Assembly: GCA_052032335.1 (NCBI GenBank)
Contig: JBPEWV010000183.1
Coordinates: forward strand, 1-24,660
DNA from: Pleionea sp052032335
GTDB lineage: Bacteria; Pseudomonadota; Gammaproteobacteria; Enterobacterales; Kangiellaceae
Direction of reading: 5' to 3'
DNA: 24,660 nucleotides
This document shows, in pieces, positions 14,076 to 22,347 of this stretch. Position 1 is the first letter of the stretch. Each line of letters begins with the position of its first letter. The notes beneath the pieces are model-generated. The model saw only the letters and a program-made list of their open reading frames with translations, was not told the DNA's origin and searched no databases. Made by a program: the position numbers and the translations under genes.

Positions 14076-15269
14076 TTAAATGTGTTGGCCGGCGGCCCAT
14101 CCTGACGACCAGGCCCACTGAAAGTTATAACCGCCGAGATGCCCGGTAACATCGACCACTTCACCAATAAAGATCAGTCCGGGAATATCTTTGACCATCA
14201 TGGTTTTCGATGATAACGCATCGGTATCCAACCCGCCTAATGTTACTTCTGCGGTTTTGTACCCCTCCGTCGATTCAGGGTAGAGCGTAAATGCCTCAAT
14301 GTGTTGCGCAATATCTTGCAACTCGGCATTGGAGAAGTCGGCCATAATTTTTTCTTTGTCATCGAGCGACTTGATTTCAACATCCACAAGATAATGCGCC
14401 AACCGCCTGGAAAATCGTTGCGCCAAAACCGAGCTTAATTTAGCCTTTCGAGCTTCAGTTCTTTGCGTTTGCAACCACTCATAGACGTCATCAGACGGAA
14501 GTAAATTTATCGACACGGGATCGCCCGGTTTCCAATACGAAGAAACTTGCAAAATTGACGGACCACTGACCCCTTTATGCGTAAACAACATCGCTTCTTT
14601 AAAACTGACACCGTTGGTTTCAGCCGTTACATCGACACTGTTACCCGCTAGCTCTTTGGTTTTGTCTCGCCATCGTGTTGGCATAACAAACGGCACCAGA
14701 GCAGCGGATGTTGGCAGCACGTTTAAACCAAACTGTTCGGCCAGTTGATAGCCGTATCCGTGAGGCCCCATTGAAGGAATACTCAAACCGCCTGTCGCCA
14801 CAGCAACCGCGCCCGACTCGACGGCTTTCCCATTCACCGTCATGGTAAACGACTCGCCCACCTGCGTTATCGACTGCACCTGCGATTGTGTTTCAATCAC
14901 AACCTGGTTATCAGCGCACTCGGCGAGCAAAAGACGAACGATATCTTTCGAGCTGTTATCACAAAACAGTTGGCCCAGTGTCTTTTCGTGAAACGGAATG
15001 TTATGTTGATTTACCAGATCGATAAAATCCCACTGAGTGTATTGACTCAAGGCCGACTTGCAAAAATGGGGGTTTTGAGAAAGAAAATTGTCCGGTTCGG
15101 TGTACATATTGGTGAAGTTGCATCGTCCACCGCCCGACATCAGAATTTTACGTCCGACTTTACGCGCCTGCTCAACCACCAAAACGCGCTTTCCGCGCTT
15201 GCCTGCAGAGATGGCGCACATCAGGCCAGCTGCGCCCGCGCCAATCACCACTAAATCATACTGAGCCAT
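14076..15269 (-). CDS. HI0933/YhiN family FAD-dependent oxidoreductase
   Basis: This is a 397-residue flavoprotein. The N-terminal dinucleotide fold shows VIGAGAAGLMCAISAGKRG (8-26) and an acidic end to the second strand (VVEQ); the family block KVGRKILMSGGGRCNFTN is complete, as are FTHKGVSGPSIL and the C-terminal EVVDVTGHLGGYNFQWAWSS. The family (annotated YhiN, HI0933 or BaiN-like) binds FAD; its substrates in most bacteria are not settled. The ATG chosen lies between two copies of a 13-bp direct repeat and has only a distant AGG (12 nt). The protease gene begins 24 nt downstream, so it may share a transcript with the kinase cluster, but its function suggests a passenger. The 161 nt upstream (15270-15430) hold no clear promoter. 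Confidence 0.92.
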   Translation of the reverse strand: MAQYDLVVIGAGAAGLMCAISAGKRGKRVLVVEQARKVGRKILMSGGGRCNFTNMYTEPDNFLSQNPHFCKSALSQYTQWDFIDLVNQHNIPFHEKTLGQLFCDNSSKDIVRLLLAECADNQVVIETQSQVQSITQVGESFTMTVNGKAVESGAVAVATGGLSIPSMGPHGYGYQLAEQFGLNVLPTSAALVPFVMPTRWRDKTKELAGNSVDVTAETNGVSFKEAMLFTHKGVSGPSILQVSSYWKPGDPVSINLLPSDDVYEWLQTQRTEARKAKLSSVLAQRFSRRLAHYLVDVEIKSLDDKEKIMADFSNAELQDIAQHIEAFTLYPESTEGYKTAEVTLGGLDTDALSSKTMMVKDIPGLIFIGEVVDVTGHLGGYNFQWAWSSGWAAGQHI

Positions 15270-15282
15270 ATCATACTGAGCC
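15255..15282. repeat. 13-bp direct repeat at the flavoprotein start codon
   Basis: ATCATACTGAGCC occurs at 15255-15267 and again at 15270-15282, a 15-bp period. On the minus strand the upstream copy is in the reading frame of the gene (codons GCT CAG TAT GAT after TAG). It looks like a recent five-codon duplication across the start. Confidence 0.85.
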
Positions 15283-15430
15283 TATTATGCTCCGAAACAA
15301 CGAGTTTTATTTGAGGCTCGCAAGAATATAAGAATGCCACCGGAGTCTCAAGCAGAAGCTGCTGAGCGTCCGATCGCAATACCTTCTTCATCAGTACCGT
15401 CTATACCAATACCGTTTAAACTAATATCCT

Positions 15431-17752
15431 TTACGCCAATATATCCTGGTCCATTAAGGGCAATTCACGATAACGCTTACCGGTTGCTGCGAAGATTGCA
15501 TTGCAAATGGCTGGCGCAACTGGAGGGACGCCCGGCTCGCCCACGCCACCGGGAGGCGCATCATTGATGATCACATCGATATGAATGGGCGGCGTGTCGG
15601 ACATTCGGGCGACCTGATAATTGTGGTAGTTGGATTGCTCAATTTCACCTTTGTCCCAGGTTACTTTGCCATAAAACGCAATCGAGATTCCAAAAATAGC
15701 AGCACCTTCCATTTGCGACTTTACCCGATCCAAATTAACGATGGTTCCACAGTCGCAAGCCATCCAGATATTTTCTAACTTGATTTTACCTGACTTATTC
15801 TTGCTCACTTCAACCACCGTTGCCACATAACTGACAAAACTGCGATGCACAGCGATCCCCATAAACCGGCCTTGTTTTACAGCCTTGTCCCAATTAGACA
15901 TTGTGGCGGCCCTTTGAACCACAGATTTTAATCGCGCCGTGTCAATTGGGTAACGAGTGATCTCCTCGCCATAATTACCGTACTCGGCATTCTGACTGGC
16001 CAGATCGATGGTTCGATCGGAGCCGATCAGTGACAGCAGATGATCTTTCGGATCGCGTTTCAATTGATGCGCAATTTCATCCGCAAAACTGCAAACGGCA
16101 AACGCGTGATTAATATTGGTTACCGAACGCAACCAGCCAATTCGATGGTTTGGGCTTGCTTCACCGGCAACGCATTGCACGTTGTCAATTTCGTAGGGCA
16201 TATCGAGCAACCCCAAGTTGGCCTCAGAACCAATGACTTTTACCCCATCTTGAAAGGTAGAACCAATCGGCGGTTCGGCTACTTTGTGTTGCCAGGCTGT
16301 CACTTTATTCCCTGCAATGCCGGCGCTAATTTTCTGATAACTTTCGGCATGGTAAAAGCCTTGCTGTATATCATCTTCACGAGTCCAGACCACTTTCACC
16401 GGATAACCCTGTCGCTTCGCCAGTATCGCAGCTTCGGCAACAAAGTCAGCTTTCGACTTTCGACCGAAGCCACCACCCAGCAAGGTCACGTACAAATTAA
16501 TGTTCTCCGGTTTTACGCCCGTTAAACCCGCAACCGTACTTTGCGCTCCTTGAGGTGCCTGGGTGCACGCCCAGATGTTCATCACGCCATCTTTAAATTC
16601 GGCGGTTGCCATAGGCGGTTCCATTGGCGCATGAACCAAAGCGGGAACATAGTACTCGGCTTCAATCATTTTATTTGCTGCACTCAGTGCTTTTTTAACA
16701 TCCCCTTTGTTGCGCAAAACTTTACTGGCTTGTTGAACGCTTTGTTTTAGTGCCTGCTTTTGCTTTTCAGAACTGGTGTCTCTGTGCGAACTCCACTCCC
16801 ATTCGATCGAGAGCTTTTTGCGACCTTCGATGGCCGCCCAGGTGTTGTTGGCAATGACAGCAACACCACCCAGCGGTTTAAAGGCTGGTGGCTCGGTCAG
16901 ATCATCCAGTTTGATTACATCCACCACACCTTTCATTTTTTTCGCTTCGGTAGCATCAAACGATTTAACTCGACTGGCCAATACCGGCGGACGAGCAATG
17001 ACAGCGATTTTCATTCCATCACGAACCACATCGATGCCAAACACGGTTTTTCCGGTGACTATCTCCTGACCGTCGATCAACGCCACATTGGTGTTTTGAT
17101 TAATGTATTTTGGTTTCGCATCATTGAACACCAATGCACTTTTTTCTGGAATATCGAGTTTCGCTGCGTCTTCAACCAGTTCTCCAAACATGAATTTTTT
17201 ATCACTGTTTTTCAGCCAGACATAAGTCTCTTTCACCTCACACTGTTTCGCATCTACTTTCCAGCGATTTGCTGCGGCTTGCGCCAACATCATGCGGGCA
17301 CTGGCCGCTGCTTCTTTTAGTGGCGTATAAAATCGACGAATGGAACGCGAGCCGTCGGTATTCTGACTGCCGTATTTTTTATCGGCAAGCGCTTGCTCTA
17401 CGGTAATATCGTTCCAGTTTACGCCCAGTTCATCGGCAATGATCATAGGAATACTGGTACGAATTCCCTGCCCCATTTCGGATCGATGACAAACAACCGT
17501 CACCGTGTTTTCCCGGGATATTTTCAAGTAGACACTGGGGCTGAATACACCATCGGCCACAGGTTTATCAGCCCACTTCATCGGAATAGCCGATGCGGTG
17601 GGGATTTGCGCGCCGATCACCAGTGCGCCGGTACCAATACCCAGTGACTTTAAAAACGACCGTCGACTGACATTTGCAATCAACCGTGCTTCGGCCAAAT
17701 TACTTTGCTCTATTTGCTGTTCAGTTTGGTTCACCTGCTCAAAATAATTCAT
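15431..17752 (-). CDS. Tat-exported molybdopterin-binding subunit, isoquinoline 1-oxidoreductase/aldehyde dehydrogenase type
   Basis: This is the catalytic large subunit of a xanthine-oxidase-family hydroxylase, 773 residues. The twin-arginine signal SRRSFLK (29-35) with a hydrophobic stretch to TASA (55) sends the folded enzyme to the periplasm. Family marks include CHRSEMGQGIRTSI (88-101), GGGFGRK (426-432) in the cofactor site and the catalytic glutamate E739 in GVGEPGVPP. This layout matches IorB-like proteins, which act with a separate 2Fe-2S subunit and no FAD subunit; the gene just upstream supplies that subunit. The substrate is probably an aldehyde or N-heterocycle but cannot be read from the sequence. 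AAGGA lies 8 nt before the ATG, 38 nt after the small-subunit gene. No cytochrome c electron acceptor gene is nearby. Confidence 0.92.
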   Translation of the reverse strand: MNYFEQVNQTEQQIEQSNLAEARLIANVSRRSFLKSLGIGTGALVIGAQIPTASAIPMKWADKPVADGVFSPSVYLKISRENTVTVVCHRSEMGQGIRTSIPMIIADELGVNWNDITVEQALADKKYGSQNTDGSRSIRRFYTPLKEAAASARMMLAQAAANRWKVDAKQCEVKETYVWLKNSDKKFMFGELVEDAAKLDIPEKSALVFNDAKPKYINQNTNVALIDGQEIVTGKTVFGIDVVRDGMKIAVIARPPVLASRVKSFDATEAKKMKGVVDVIKLDDLTEPPAFKPLGGVAVIANNTWAAIEGRKKLSIEWEWSSHRDTSSEKQKQALKQSVQQASKVLRNKGDVKKALSAANKMIEAEYYVPALVHAPMEPPMATAEFKDGVMNIWACTQAPQGAQSTVAGLTGVKPENINLYVTLLGGGFGRKSKADFVAEAAILAKRQGYPVKVVWTREDDIQQGFYHAESYQKISAGIAGNKVTAWQHKVAEPPIGSTFQDGVKVIGSEANLGLLDMPYEIDNVQCVAGEASPNHRIGWLRSVTNINHAFAVCSFADEIAHQLKRDPKDHLLSLIGSDRTIDLASQNAEYGNYGEEITRYPIDTARLKSVVQRAATMSNWDKAVKQGRFMGIAVHRSFVSYVATVVEVSKNKSGKIKLENIWMACDCGTIVNLDRVKSQMEGAAIFGISIAFYGKVTWDKGEIEQSNYHNYQVARMSDTPPIHIDVIINDAPPGGVGEPGVPPVAPAICNAIFAATGKRYRELPLMDQDILA

Positions 17753-17790
17753 AATCGTGATCCTTAACGTTGAATCGTTCGGTCGAATAA

Positions 17791-18243
17791 TTAAATTTGT
17801 TCCGCTGCGTTTTTGATGGCCAGTTTAATTCGGCCATAGGTGCCGCAACGACAGATATTCCCTGACATGGCCGATTCAATGTCACTGTCTGACGGGTTGT
17901 TATTTTTTTCCAGTAAAGCTGCTGCATTCATAATTTGCCCAGCCTGACAATAACCGCATTGTGCAACGTTCAATTCGTTCCAGGCTTTTTGTAGCGGATG
18001 ACTACCGTCTTCTGACAAACCCTCGATGGTCGTAATACTTTTTCCCTTAGCCGCAGAAACGGGGTAAGTACAAGAACGCTGCGCCTCACCGTCAATATGG
18101 ACAGTACAAGCACCGCACAACGCCATGCCACAACCGTATTTTGTGCCGGTTAAATTCAGCTCATCTCTGAGTGCCCACAACAAAGGCATTTGCGGATCGA
18201 CATCGAGTTTATGTTCTTTACCGTTAATCTTGAGTGTGATCAT
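17791..18243 (-). CDS. 2Fe-2S small subunit of the molybdoenzyme (IorA-like)
   Basis: This 150-residue electron-transfer subunit has two 2Fe-2S clusters. The plant-ferredoxin-like N-terminal half has C38, C43, C46 and C58 (CGMALCGACTVHI); the C-terminal helical half has C96, C99, C131 and C133 (CGYCQAGQI and NICRCGTYGRI). All eight ligands are present and the length is normal. It has no signal peptide, so it should be carried to the periplasm bound to the Tat-tagged large subunit, as known for related enzymes. AAGGA lies 9 nt upstream of the ATG, 26 nt after the cytidylyltransferase gene, which puts it in the same operon. Confidence 0.95.
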   Translation of the reverse strand: MITLKINGKEHKLDVDPQMPLLWALRDELNLTGTKYGCGMALCGACTVHIDGEAQRSCTYPVSAAKGKSITTIEGLSEDGSHPLQKAWNELNVAQCGYCQAGQIMNAAALLEKNNNPSDSDIESAMSGNICRCGTYGRIKLAIKNAAEQI

Positions 18244-18269
18244 AAGGTTTGTTCCTTATCGGTTTAATA

Positions 18270-18902
18270 TCAAACTGAGCCAGCGTGTAGCAGTTGGCTT
18301 AAATGCTCAGGAGTATCCAAATCGTAACCTGTCTCGTGGCAGTCTATGGTGACCAGATTTTGTTTATTCTTTGCGACAATTGACTTACCACCAGAGTCGC
18401 CCTGCAATGTTTTCAGGGATTCAAAGTAATGTTTCGGAAATATAACGGGCGGACTCAAGGCTTTATTTTTTGATATCACAATTTTATTGATATCTTGTAA
18501 CCAGGCCTGAGTTAATGCTTTTAAGTGCGTGTGCTCTAACTTCCATTGATCGGCGAGCACTATCATCACAGCGTCGGTCGCTTCAGGCAAACTTTGCACC
18601 AGCGAAACAATGGAACTTGCCAGTCCACTTTGCCAATCTGGATTATTTAACTTATAAAAACCATCGAAATTAATTTCCTTTTCCAGTGTCGCGACGTCAA
18701 AACCGACCACGCAATATTTATTCATCGCCAGGTTGGAAAACTCGACGCTGGCGTTCGACTCAAAACTCGTCACCTGATCTAACGCATTTTGTAATACCGG
18801 TTTACCCCTGAAATGAACAAGCTGTTTGTTTCGCCCCAGTCGACTTGAGTTTCCCGCAGCCATGATACCCAGCGCCAGCCGATTAACTTGCGGCGCGTTC
18901 AT
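18270..18902 (-). CDS. MocA-like molybdenum cofactor nucleotidyltransferase
   Basis: The 210-residue product has the MobA/MocA fold and probably attaches CMP to molybdopterin for the adjacent hydroxylase. It shows the nucleotide loop MAAGNSSRLGRNKQL (14-28), GKPVL, a VLADQW strand (usually LADQP) and SPPVIFPKHYFESLKTLQGD, typical for MocA rather than MobA. I chose the ATG at 18902 (MNAPQVNRLALG); the frame is open to 18989, but the extra residues read like the C-terminus of xdhC in another frame. The start overlaps the end of xdhC by 20 nt, suggesting coupled translation. Cytidylyl rather than guanylyl transfer is inferred from the xanthine-oxidase-family partner. Confidence 0.88.
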   Translation of the reverse strand: MNAPQVNRLALGIMAAGNSSRLGRNKQLVHFRGKPVLQNALDQVTSFESNASVEFSNLAMNKYCVVGFDVATLEKEINFDGFYKLNNPDWQSGLASSIVSLVQSLPEATDAVMIVLADQWKLEHTHLKALTQAWLQDINKIVISKNKALSPPVIFPKHYFESLKTLQGDSGGKSIVAKNKQNLVTIDCHETGYDLDTPEHLSQLLHAGSV

Positions 18903-19920
18903 CGTACTTTTCGCTAAAATGCATTTTAAACAACTCGCGTTGCACCTGAGACAAAATCGACAGTGCAATGGAAGAAGGCGTATTGGCACCTATGTCTAAC
19001 CCAACCGGTCCAAACACTCTGGATTGCGCGGCTGAATCACTGAGGTTTAATCGTTTTAACAACTTTTCTTTTCTTGCTGCAGGCCCCAGTAACCCGATAA
19101 ATGGCAGGTCGGTTCTCAGTGCCGCATCAATAAAGTTTTGGTCGTGCTCCAGATGATGCGTCATCACTACAACGGCATCAAACTGCGCCATATCTGAACA
19201 CTCAACATTGTGCGAGCGCACCACTCGTTTATGCGCCACAGAATCAAATTCCGGACGCGACAAATAAGCTTTACGATGGTCCCAAACTTCGACGGTCCAA
19301 CCAAGTTCGCTCGCCATATTAGTCACCGGTACGACGTCAGGCCCAGCGCCACAAATTAACAACCCCACCGGAGGCCGAATTGGCGACAATAACTGGCGCT
19401 GTTTTGACCTTGATTGAAACACCACACTGCGACCCGACTCGAGCTGACGAGTCCCGGCATTATCGAGCTCAAGCTTTTTCACAGCTTCCGGTCGCAACAA
19501 CGTCAGTGGCTTGGGTTCTCTGGAATCTAAAGACTGCAGTAAAAACCCAGAGTCTCGCTGTTGAATAAATTTCAGCACATTTGGAAAGTCGAGGTGGTTA
19601 TTTTCCTGACAAAGCGGCTGGAGCAATATTTCAAGCTTTCCTTCACACCCCAGTCCAAGCCCCCAGGTGATGTCAGCGTCGCCTGTTAAATCGTAAGTCA
19701 GTAACTTTTGCTCGTTCCGTTCGATGCACTGCAGACCGTGCAGTCGAATGTCGTCTTCCAGGCAACCGCCACTCAGAAGACCGTAACATTTATCGTCACT
19801 GAGCAACATCATGGCTCCAGCTTTTCGATAAGTACTGCCCTCGGTTGAACCAATCGTTGCCAAGACAAAGTCTCTGGATGACTCAAAAACTTGACTGAAT
19901 AACTGCCATTCCTGATTCAT
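18883..19920 (-). CDS. xdhC: XdhC family molybdenum cofactor maturation protein
   Basis: XdhC-type proteins bind the molybdenum cofactor, help add the equatorial sulfur and insert it into xanthine-oxidase-family enzymes. The 345 residues show both usual parts: the XdhC/CoxI N-terminal domain with GSTYRKAGAMMLL and GLLSGGCLEDDI (47-58), and a C-terminal Rossmann domain starting LLICGAGPDVVPV, ending with VGLDIGANTPSSIALSILSQ. Nothing is missing. The start overlaps the scaffold-protein stop by 4 nt (ATGA) and its end overlaps the MocA-like gene. Its position between an Fe-S scaffold gene and the cofactor transferase fits a dedicated assembly line for the enzyme encoded downstream. Confidence 0.93.
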   Translation of the reverse strand: MNQEWQLFSQVFESSRDFVLATIGSTEGSTYRKAGAMMLLSDDKCYGLLSGGCLEDDIRLHGLQCIERNEQKLLTYDLTGDADITWGLGLGCEGKLEILLQPLCQENNHLDFPNVLKFIQQRDSGFLLQSLDSREPKPLTLLRPEAVKKLELDNAGTRQLESGRSVVFQSRSKQRQLLSPIRPPVGLLICGAGPDVVPVTNMASELGWTVEVWDHRKAYLSRPEFDSVAHKRVVRSHNVECSDMAQFDAVVVMTHHLEHDQNFIDAALRTDLPFIGLLGPAARKEKLLKRLNLSDSAAQSRVFGPVGLDIGANTPSSIALSILSQVQRELFKMHFSEKYDERAAS

Positions 19921-20351
19921 GCGAGACTCTTTTCGTTTTCGTTAATGTGAAAGTTAATTAATTTCTTAACCGCTAACCAGGGAAGCCTTGCGCATTGAGC
20001 CCGTATCGGAAACTGCTGTATAACCTTTAATGGCGCAAGCACTTCGGGCAATGTCGACGCTTGTTGAATCGCAGCGATAACAGAATCAATTTTCTGCTCG
20101 GTAAACTCGATTGGCGTGTCTATGAGGTAACTGTGTAATAAGGACGAAGAGGCTCGGCAAACGGCGCAACACTCACCGCTAAACTGTATTTTCGAGACCC
20201 GACTGGACTCCGTTTCCAGCCCCACCCAAATTTCATCGCCGCAAAATGCGTTCGATTCGGTCCGGTGCAATGGCGTGTTTAGCTGTTCAACCCAGCCCTG
20301 AGGGTTTTGATGGTGCTGCATCAGCTGTCGAGTATAAAGAGGGTTTTCCAT
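19917..20351 (-). CDS. SufU/IscU-like iron-sulfur cluster scaffold protein
   Basis: The 144-residue product has the IscU/NifU-N fold pattern: LYTRQLMQHHQNPQGW at the start, a CGD motif (C37, D39), FSGECCAVCRASSS (C62 at the ligand position; C61 and C65 are extra) and RAQCARLPW (C120). These are the three Cys and one Asp that hold a cluster or zinc in the family. The ATG at 20351 was preferred to a TTG at 20402 because family proteins begin like this. As the first gene of the molybdoenzyme operon, overlapping xdhC by 4 nt, it probably helps provide 2Fe-2S clusters for the small subunit. The extra cysteines next to the second ligand are unusual. Family placement is fairly safe; the dedicated role is inference. 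Confidence 0.85.
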   Translation of the reverse strand: MENPLYTRQLMQHHQNPQGWVEQLNTPLHRTESNAFCGDEIWVGLETESSRVSKIQFSGECCAVCRASSSLLHSYLIDTPIEFTEQKIDSVIAAIQQASTLPEVLAPLKVIQQFPIRAQCARLPWLAVKKLINFHINENEKSLA

Positions 20352-20390
20352 GAAGGTTCTTATTATATTGCCGCTGGCCAGTCTACCCTC

Positions 20391-20418
20391 AGGATAGACC
20401 AATCTAGCAGCATTTCAA
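20391..20418 (-). promoter_or_regulatory. Candidate promoter of the molybdoenzyme operon
   Basis: On the minus strand TTGAAA (-35) and TATCCT (-10) are 16 nt apart, between the stop of the diguanylate cyclase gene (20449) and the scaffold start (20351). A further TATAAT lies closer to the start codon without a -35 partner. No terminator separates the operon from the upstream cyclase gene, so some readthrough is possible. Confidence 0.4.
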
Positions 20419-20448
20419 TCTCTCGCCAATGTTGCCTTGTTCGCTCTG

Positions 20449-22104
20449 TCACGCGCATACGCAGTTTCGCCCCGCGTCTTTACTGCGATACAGAGCCGCA
20501 TCTGCTTCATTAACCATTTCTTCCATTGAGTTTTTATGAAACCCAGCCACACCAAAACTTGCAGTAATGTGACTGAGTTTGTTGATAGGGATTTGTTCGA
20601 TTTCACAGCGCAACTTCTCGGCCAGCAACGTCGCCTGTTGAACCGAAGAGTTGGGGCAAATGATCATAAATTCTTCTCCGCCCCATCGTCCGACCTTATC
20701 GATGGAACGTAAATTAGCACTCAGCACACCGGCGACCGCCTGCAAAACCTTGTCGCCCATTTGATGACCGAAATTGTCATTGACCTGTTTAAAGTGATCA
20801 ATATCGACCAGAATGATCGATAAATGATTCCCATAACGTTCGGCTCGTTCTATTTCGCTTGTTAGTGTTTCGTCTATGTAGCCACGGTTATAAAGACCGG
20901 TGAGACGATCGCGGTTCGACATTTCTTCGAGCAGTTGATTTTTTTGCTGCAATTCATTTTGAGTTTTCACGAGAGACTCATTGGTCGCTTGTAATTCCGT
21001 TTGCGAGTCTTCAATTTTTTGAGAATAGCGTTTTAGATCGTAAAAGCGAAATCCCAGCGCCAATCCTATGAGCAGCGCAATTCCACCAATAATTTCATGG
21101 TAATAACCTTCCCAGAGACTTAATCGCTGAAATTGAACCACGGCACCTTCGGGCAAGCTATCGAGACTACGACCCCAGCGTTCAAGCTGTCGTCCATCAA
21201 AGTAATGTCCGTGATACTCTGACTGTCGCACGGTCGTTTTTTCATCTGCCCAATTATTCATTAACAAGATGGCGGCTTGCTCGCCAACTTTTTCACCGCT
21301 GATCATGTAGCCGCCAGTAATTCCACTGCCAAGTAACGGCGTCCAGAAACTGTATATGGGAACATTTGCGGCTTTGGCTAACTCTTCTGCCACATAATAG
21401 GGTACGTATCGCCCTCCAGAATGATCGTCGAACATCAAAAGATAAATGATCACACTGTCAGGATTGAGTGAGGCCACTGCCTGTTTCAAATTGGGTAACG
21501 ACATCCCAGTTAAACGCTCGATTTTAGCTTGTGGTGCCATTTCGAGAATCAGTTTTTGGACTTCTTCAACCCTTCCAAGAGACGCCGCCTCCTGGCCAGA
21601 AATCAGAACAATCGGCTTATCGGGCTCCAGGTCAAGCACCGAACGAACTGCCTGCCGATAATTTAGGTTAACCGGGATAACGGAGGTGGTGTTGGGTAAA
21701 TTAGTGAGTTCGAGCTCTGGATTAAGCAAAATTACCTGTGAGCGGGTAAACTGTTGCAGGTTATTGAGATAAAAACGGGTCGCCGGCTCGCCCTCGAAAA
21801 AAACGATATCAAGCTCAATACCGGCGTACTTCTCACTTAAATAATTTTGGAACAAGGCCACCTGTTTAGCGTCATTAAAACGCGCGTAATCCATGTATTC
21901 ATAATAGAACTGAGGACTTGACGTGTCGGTGATGTAATATTGCTCGAAGCCAGCTTCGATCTCTTTTTGCCATGGAATGTCTTTATGCCAAGAAAACACC
22001 CATAAAACACTGGGCGGTTTCGCTAAAACATCAGCACTGACTTTCACACATTGAAAGACGAGTGAACAGAACAACAATAAGCAAATGTTTGTAGCTAACC
22101 GCAT
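20449..22104 (-). CDS. Diguanylate cyclase with periplasmic substrate-binding-like sensor
   Basis: The 551-residue product makes cyclic di-GMP. An N-terminal signal segment (1-24) is followed by a periplasmic domain (30-330) resembling ABC-type substrate-binding proteins (SVLWVFSWHKDIPWQKEI start, VILISGQEAA-like second lobe), then a membrane helix (338-353), a coiled coil (358-394) and a GGDEF domain (395-551). The catalytic site is GGEEF at 475-479, an active variant, and RSID (466-469) sits exactly five residues before it, the position of the product-inhibition I-site. The start has GAGG 6 nt upstream. It probably reports an external small molecule. It lies directly upstream of the molybdoenzyme operon on the same strand, so the ligand could be linked to that enzyme, but this is only a hypothesis. 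Confidence 0.92.
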   Translation of the reverse strand: MRLATNICLLLFCSLVFQCVKVSADVLAKPPSVLWVFSWHKDIPWQKEIEAGFEQYYITDTSSPQFYYEYMDYARFNDAKQVALFQNYLSEKYAGIELDIVFFEGEPATRFYLNNLQQFTRSQVILLNPELELTNLPNTTSVIPVNLNYRQAVRSVLDLEPDKPIVLISGQEAASLGRVEEVQKLILEMAPQAKIERLTGMSLPNLKQAVASLNPDSVIIYLLMFDDHSGGRYVPYYVAEELAKAANVPIYSFWTPLLGSGITGGYMISGEKVGEQAAILLMNNWADEKTTVRQSEYHGHYFDGRQLERWGRSLDSLPEGAVVQFQRLSLWEGYYHEIIGGIALLIGLALGFRFYDLKRYSQKIEDSQTELQATNESLVKTQNELQQKNQLLEEMSNRDRLTGLYNRGYIDETLTSEIERAERYGNHLSIILVDIDHFKQVNDNFGHQMGDKVLQAVAGVLSANLRSIDKVGRWGGEEFMIICPNSSVQQATLLAEKLRCEIEQIPINKLSHITASFGVAGFHKNSMEEMVNEADAALYRSKDAGRNCVCA

Positions 22105-22291
22105 TGGGCGCCTCGGTTCTCGCCACGCAATAACCAGTCGGCTAACCGGAAATTGTCGACGACATTTATCTCATACAATTATAATTAAAGCAGACTTCAT
22201 TATAATGTCCATTTTCGACACTGAATTCATTGGCTGTCGAACCATCGACTTATGGCAAACTGCGTCGTCACCGAAAAACAATCGACTGCGG

Positions 22292-22320
22292 TTGAACCTG
22301 ACTTCTTAACCCTTTAGATT
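22292..22320 (+). promoter_or_regulatory. Candidate sigma70 promoter of gloA
   Basis: TTGAAC (-35) and TAGATT (-10) are exactly 17 nt apart; the predicted start near 22327 leaves a leader of about 20 nt with AAGGAG 6 nt before the ATG. The rest of the 243-nt gap to the cyclase gene is AT-rich and contains two TATAAT-like boxes on the minus strand, possibly for that gene. Confidence 0.55.
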
Positions 22321-22347
22321 ATAGCCACCGAAACAAAGGAGACCCAA

